A program made the position numbers and the translations under genes. The notes beneath the pieces are model-generated. The model had not been told where the DNA came from, made no database searches, and saw only the letters and a list, made by a program, of their open reading frames with translations. 16,369 bases of DNA from an uncultured Chitinophaga sp. (GTDB lineage Bacteria > Bacteroidota > Bacteroidia > Chitinophagales > Chitinophagaceae): positions 1-16,369 of the forward strand of contig NZ_CALNBI010000257.1 of assembly GCF_937874145.1 (NCBI RefSeq), written 5' to 3'. Below, piece after piece: positions 13,441-16,369 of this stretch (its first letter is position 1; each line of letters starts with the position of its first letter).

Positions 13441-15315
13441 ATGAAGAAAATCCTGTTCTGCTGCTGCCTCATCAGCATGCAAGCCATCGCCCAGCAATCG
13501 GATAAGGCCACGCGCAAAGCCATGGAATTACTCGAATCCTCCATGACAGCCATGCGGTCTTACCAATACCCGGAAGCCATCCGCTTCCTGCAGGAAGCCG
13601 TGCGCGTGAAACCCGGATTCCCCGACGCATACGGACAAATGGGCCTCACCTACCTCGCCATGAAGCAATACACCGACGCAGAACAGGCCTTCCGCAAACT
13701 AGGGGAACTCGATTCCACCGGCCTGAAATCCGTTGCCCCTTCATATGCCCGCGCCATGGCTGGAAACGGGAAATTCACCGAAGCCCTGCAGCTCCTCAAC
13801 CAATATGTGCGCACCGCCAAAAACATTTCCCCGCGTACCAGCCAGCTGAAGAAAGACATGGAATTCGCCGTTACCACGAAACCAGTCCCCTTTCAACCGC
13901 AAAACCTCGGCGCATCCATCAACACCCCCGATCCCGAATACTTCCCCTCACCTACCATCGATGGAAAAACCCTCGTTTTCACCCGGCGCGTTGGCGGCAG
14001 GAACGAAGACTTCTTCATCGCAGGGCGCGACAGCCTGCAATGGACCGCCGCTCAGGATATGGGCGAACCCGTAAACACCGCCTTCAACGAAGGCGCGCAG
14101 AACATCTCGCAGGACGGCGAGATGCTCGTGTATACCGGCTGCGACTTCCCGACGGGCCGCGGCTCCTGTGATATTTACTTTTCCATGCGGTCGGCCGGCG
14201 GCGGATGGACACAGCCGAAAAACATCGGCCCGGCCATCAACACCGAAGCCTGGGAATCCCAGCCCTGCCTTTCTCCTGATAAACAAACGATCTACTTCGT
14301 CCGCGCCACACCCGATGCCGGTTCCGATATCTTTTTCAGCACCCGCAACGCACAGGGGCAATGGACGCTGGCCGAACGCCTCGGCACACATATCAACACC
14401 AAAGGCAGGGAAACCACGCCTTACCTCCACGCAGACGGCCAGACGCTCTTCTTCGCCTCCGACGGGCATCCCGGATTCGGGGGGCTCGATCTGTTCTATT
14501 GCCGCAAACAAGCCGACGGCTCCTGGGGCACGCCCATCAACCTCGGCTACCCCATCAATACGATCGAAGAAGATGGCAGCCTGACCGTTGCCGCCAACGG
14601 CGTCACGGCGTATTTCGCCTCCGACCGGACCGACTCCCGCGGCGCACTCGATATCTACAGCTTCGAACTGTACCCCGAAGCACGCCCCTTGCCAACGCTT
14701 TACATCCGGGGTTACGTTTTCGATGCCAAAACCCAGGAGCGGTTGCCTGCCGCACTCGACCTGATCGATCTTTCGACCCGGCAAACCGTGGCCACCATCC
14801 GCAGCAACAACAATGGCGGCTACCTCGTGCCACTGCCCACCGGCAAGGATTACGCATTCAACGTCAACCGGAAGGGATACCTGTTTTACTCCGACAACTT
14901 CTCGCTAACTTCCAGTCAGGACGGGCAGCCGTTCGAGAAAAATATTCCGCTGACGCCGATCGAAGCCAACGCTACGCTCGTGCTCAGGAATATCTTCTTC
15001 CCTTCCAACCAGTTTGTGCTGGAGCCTGCTTCTGCCACGGAGCTGGATAAACTCGTCGACTTCCTCAAGGAGAACGCATCCCTGCAGGTGGAAATCAGCG
15101 GGCATACCGACAATGTTGGCAGCGATGCCGCCAACCTGCAGCTTTCCCAGAACCGCGCCGCATCCGTAGTCAGCTATCTCACCGCACATGGCATTGCCGC
15201 CACCAGGGTGAAAGCGAAAGGTTATGGCGAAACCAAACCGCTGGACAGCAACGACACCGATTCCGGCCGCGCGCAAAACAGGAGGACCGAATTAAAAATC
15301 ATCAGCTTACAGTAA
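13441..15315 (+). CDS. PorE-like exported protein: TPR, PD40 beta-propeller, carboxypeptidase-regulatory domain, OmpA C-terminal domain
   Basis: The 624-residue product begins MKKILFCCCLISMQAIAQ, a signal peptide probably cut near AIAQ. There are Cys residues at 8-10 but no clean lipobox. TPR-like helices occupy about 25-140. Several PD40/WD40-like repeats follow at about 155-410 (SPTIDGKTLVFTRR, ISQDGEMLVYTG, LSPDKQTIYFVRA, LHADGQTLFFASDG, AANGVTAYFASDR). Next come a carboxypeptidase-regulatory-like domain (420-490, YIRGYVFDAKT) and an OmpA peptidoglycan-binding domain (515-624) with SGHTDNVG, LSQNRAASVVSYL and NRRTEL. This order is that of Porphyromonas PorE, a type IX secretion component that anchors to peptidoglycan, though related OmpA proteins of unknown role share it. 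I chose the ATG giving the signal peptide over a GTG three codons upstream. The DUF1569 gene starts 6 nt after the stop. Confidence 0.88.
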   Translation: MKKILFCCCLISMQAIAQQSDKATRKAMELLESSMTAMRSYQYPEAIRFLQEAVRVKPGFPDAYGQMGLTYLAMKQYTDAEQAFRKLGELDSTGLKSVAPSYARAMAGNGKFTEALQLLNQYVRTAKNISPRTSQLKKDMEFAVTTKPVPFQPQNLGASINTPDPEYFPSPTIDGKTLVFTRRVGGRNEDFFIAGRDSLQWTAAQDMGEPVNTAFNEGAQNISQDGEMLVYTGCDFPTGRGSCDIYFSMRSAGGGWTQPKNIGPAINTEAWESQPCLSPDKQTIYFVRATPDAGSDIFFSTRNAQGQWTLAERLGTHINTKGRETTPYLHADGQTLFFASDGHPGFGGLDLFYCRKQADGSWGTPINLGYPINTIEEDGSLTVAANGVTAYFASDRTDSRGALDIYSFELYPEARPLPTLYIRGYVFDAKTQERLPAALDLIDLSTRQTVATIRSNNNGGYLVPLPTGKDYAFNVNRKGYLFYSDNFSLTSSQDGQPFEKNIPLTPIEANATLVLRNIFFPSNQFVLEPASATELDKLVDFLKENASLQVEISGHTDNVGSDAANLQLSQNRAASVVSYLTAHGIAATRVKAKGYGETKPLDSNDTDSGRAQNRRTELKIISLQ

Positions 15316-15321
15316 CCCACC

Positions 15322-15783
15322 ATGCAAACACTTTTCCCACTGGCGCAAGCCGACATACTCATCCCCATGCTGGACCGCCTGGCATCTGACACACAACCGC
15401 GGTGGGGCGCCATGAATGCCCAGCAAATGATCGAACACCTCGACACCATCCTGCAATACTCCATCAGCGACCAACCGATCGCCATCCTAACGCCGGAAGC
15501 ACAACTGCCGCATGTTGTACAATGGCTGCGGACAGACAAACCGCTCCCCCGCGGATTCAATAACCCGCTTATCCCTGTGGGGCCACATCGGCATCCCGAT
15601 CTTACCGCGGCGAATCAACACCTGTTGGTTTCGCTGAAGAGATTCTTCCAACATTATACAGCATCCCCTTCCCACACGTCCACCCATATCGTTTTCGGGC
15701 CGCTGGGATATGAAGACTGGCAACGGTTTCACCAGAAACACTTCCAGCATCACTTCACGCAATTCGGATTATTGGACGAATAA
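15322..15783 (+). CDS. DUF1569 (DinB-like) family protein
   Basis: The 153-residue protein matches the DUF1569 pattern. Near the N terminus is RWGAMNAQQMIEHL (27-40), equivalent to the W-G-x-M-x-x-x-Q-M-x-x-H motif. Near the C terminus is FGPLGYEDWQRFHQKHFQHH (about 125-144), then FTQFGLL. The conserved histidines (H39 and those of H-x-x-K-H-x-x-H-H) are placed as in DinB-like four-helix metal-binding folds. The biochemical function of this family is not established; the same module is sometimes fused to phenylacetate ring-opening enzymes. No signal peptide is seen. It starts 6 nt after the PorE-like gene and is probably co-transcribed, although the two products would act in different compartments. 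Confidence 0.85.
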   Translation: MQTLFPLAQADILIPMLDRLASDTQPRWGAMNAQQMIEHLDTILQYSISDQPIAILTPEAQLPHVVQWLRTDKPLPRGFNNPLIPVGPHRHPDLTAANQHLLVSLKRFFQHYTASPSHTSTHIVFGPLGYEDWQRFHQKHFQHHFTQFGLLDE

Positions 15784-15965
15784 GTTTCGAAACCCGGCGA
15801 CGGCATTCTTCAATTACCTCGCAGCTGGCTTTTTTTCACGACGCTCTATATGAATGCATGTTTCCCGTGCGGTATTGTTCTCGCAGCGGCCTGCACATTC
15901 TCTCCATAGCTAAACGTATGCGTACAACCTGTCAGCAAAACCGCAGGCAACATCCCGAACGTGCA

Positions 15966-16369
15966 TCATTCTACCCGAATAGCGCTGCGCAAAGCACTAT
16001 CTGGCCGGGCGCCTTGCGGCACCAGCGCACCGAGCCAGTCGCCATACATGGCATTCGGGATTAGGATGTAACGCCGCCCCAGCTCCTGCCGCACTTCGGC
16101 TACTTTGGCATTCCGCGCATCTGCCGGCTGTTTATAAAAAATATCGGAGAAATCGTTCAGGTTATCCCCTACCAACATGGCGATCTCATATTTCTTCGCC
16201 ACTTCCTGCCGGCGGGGCTCTTTGTCGGAATTGCCGGAAGACAGGAGCAGGTGCTCATTATCCGCCCCGGGAAAGCCCGCGCGCTGCAGGTTCCGCAGCG
16301 TAGCCGCACGCTCGCTTTCCAGCCGGTTGGTGATATAGTAAATCGTAAACCCGCTCTGCGCAGCAAAAC
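15966..16369 (-). CDS. 5'-nucleotidase/acid phosphatase, lipoprotein e(P4) family, partial (N terminus outside window)
   Basis: A minus-strand frame enters from the right edge at 16367 and ends at the TGA at 15966-15968, giving the last 133 residues. They contain the HAD phosphatase (class IIIB) core: FTIYYITNRLESERAATL, then NLQRAGFPGA, the Lys-containing motif III LLLSSGNSDKEPRRQEV, and motif IV MLVGDNLNDFSD. IPNAMYGDWLGAL near the end is typical of the e(P4) family, which are outer-membrane lipoproteins that dephosphorylate NMN and nucleotides. The catalytic DxD motif and the lipobox would lie beyond the window. A GTG at 16200-16202 is internal, not the real start, because the frame upstream of it encodes conserved family sequence. 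The gene is convergent with the DUF1569 gene. Confidence 0.9.
   Translation of the reverse strand, partial: FAAQSGFTIYYITNRLESERAATLRNLQRAGFPGADNEHLLLSSGNSDKEPRRQEVAKKYEIAMLVGDNLNDFSDIFYKQPADARNAKVAEVRQELGRRYILIPNAMYGDWLGALVPQGARPDSALRSAIRVE

Noticed and set aside
15784..15965. Terminator or small gene in the convergent gap between the DUF1569 gene and the phosphatase gene
   Set aside because: There is a run of seven T at 15830-15836 but no stable hairpin before it, and the plus-strand frame at 15858-16064 is not protein-like and overlaps the phosphatase gene.

Overview
The window reads as chromosomal DNA of a moderately GC-rich Bacteroidota member, most likely Chitinophagaceae (Chitinophaga-like). 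The evidence is exact TAnnTTTG -7 boxes upstream of five genes, a short RsmI without the extra C-terminal domain, a stand-alone PurS, and an OmpA-family protein with the domain order of the type IX secretion protein PorE. The genus is inferred; no rRNA or other marker is present.

Left part (1-5604, minus strand): the start of an extracellular contractile injection system (eCIS) operon related to Afp/PVC/MAC particles. In transcription order it encodes a tube-cap protein (DUF4255/Pvc16 N-terminal type), an unrecognised 258-aa protein, a 482-aa sheath, a 673-aa sheath with about 195 extra internal residues, a gp19-like tube protein, and a second tube-like protein cut by the window edge. Gaps are only 3-31 nt, so this is almost certainly one transcript. 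Baseplate, spike, tape-measure, ATPase and payload genes would lie beyond the left edge. An AT-rich 198-bp leader with a possible 33-aa ORF separates the operon from rsmI.

Middle (5803-12793): housekeeping genes. On the minus strand are pepP, with its own promoter and terminator, then pssA, purS and rsmI. On the plus strand are pckA, folD and queE. pepP and pckA diverge from a 300-bp region holding recognisable promoter boxes. The -7 boxes of folD and queE sit 3-4 nt before the ATG, which predicts leaderless or nearly leaderless mRNAs.

Right part (12794-16369): a gene-free stretch of about 650 bp with a degenerate tandem repeat (period about 144-152 bp, then 67 bp); a PorE-like TPR/beta-propeller/OmpA protein followed 6 nt later by a DUF1569 (DinB-like) gene; and, convergent to these, the C-terminal part of a lipoprotein e(P4)-family acid phosphatase cut by the right edge.

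The most interesting content is the eCIS structural cluster, especially the unrecognised 258-aa protein, the two unequal sheaths, and the AT-rich leader ORF. The repeat region before the PorE-like gene is the second place to look.
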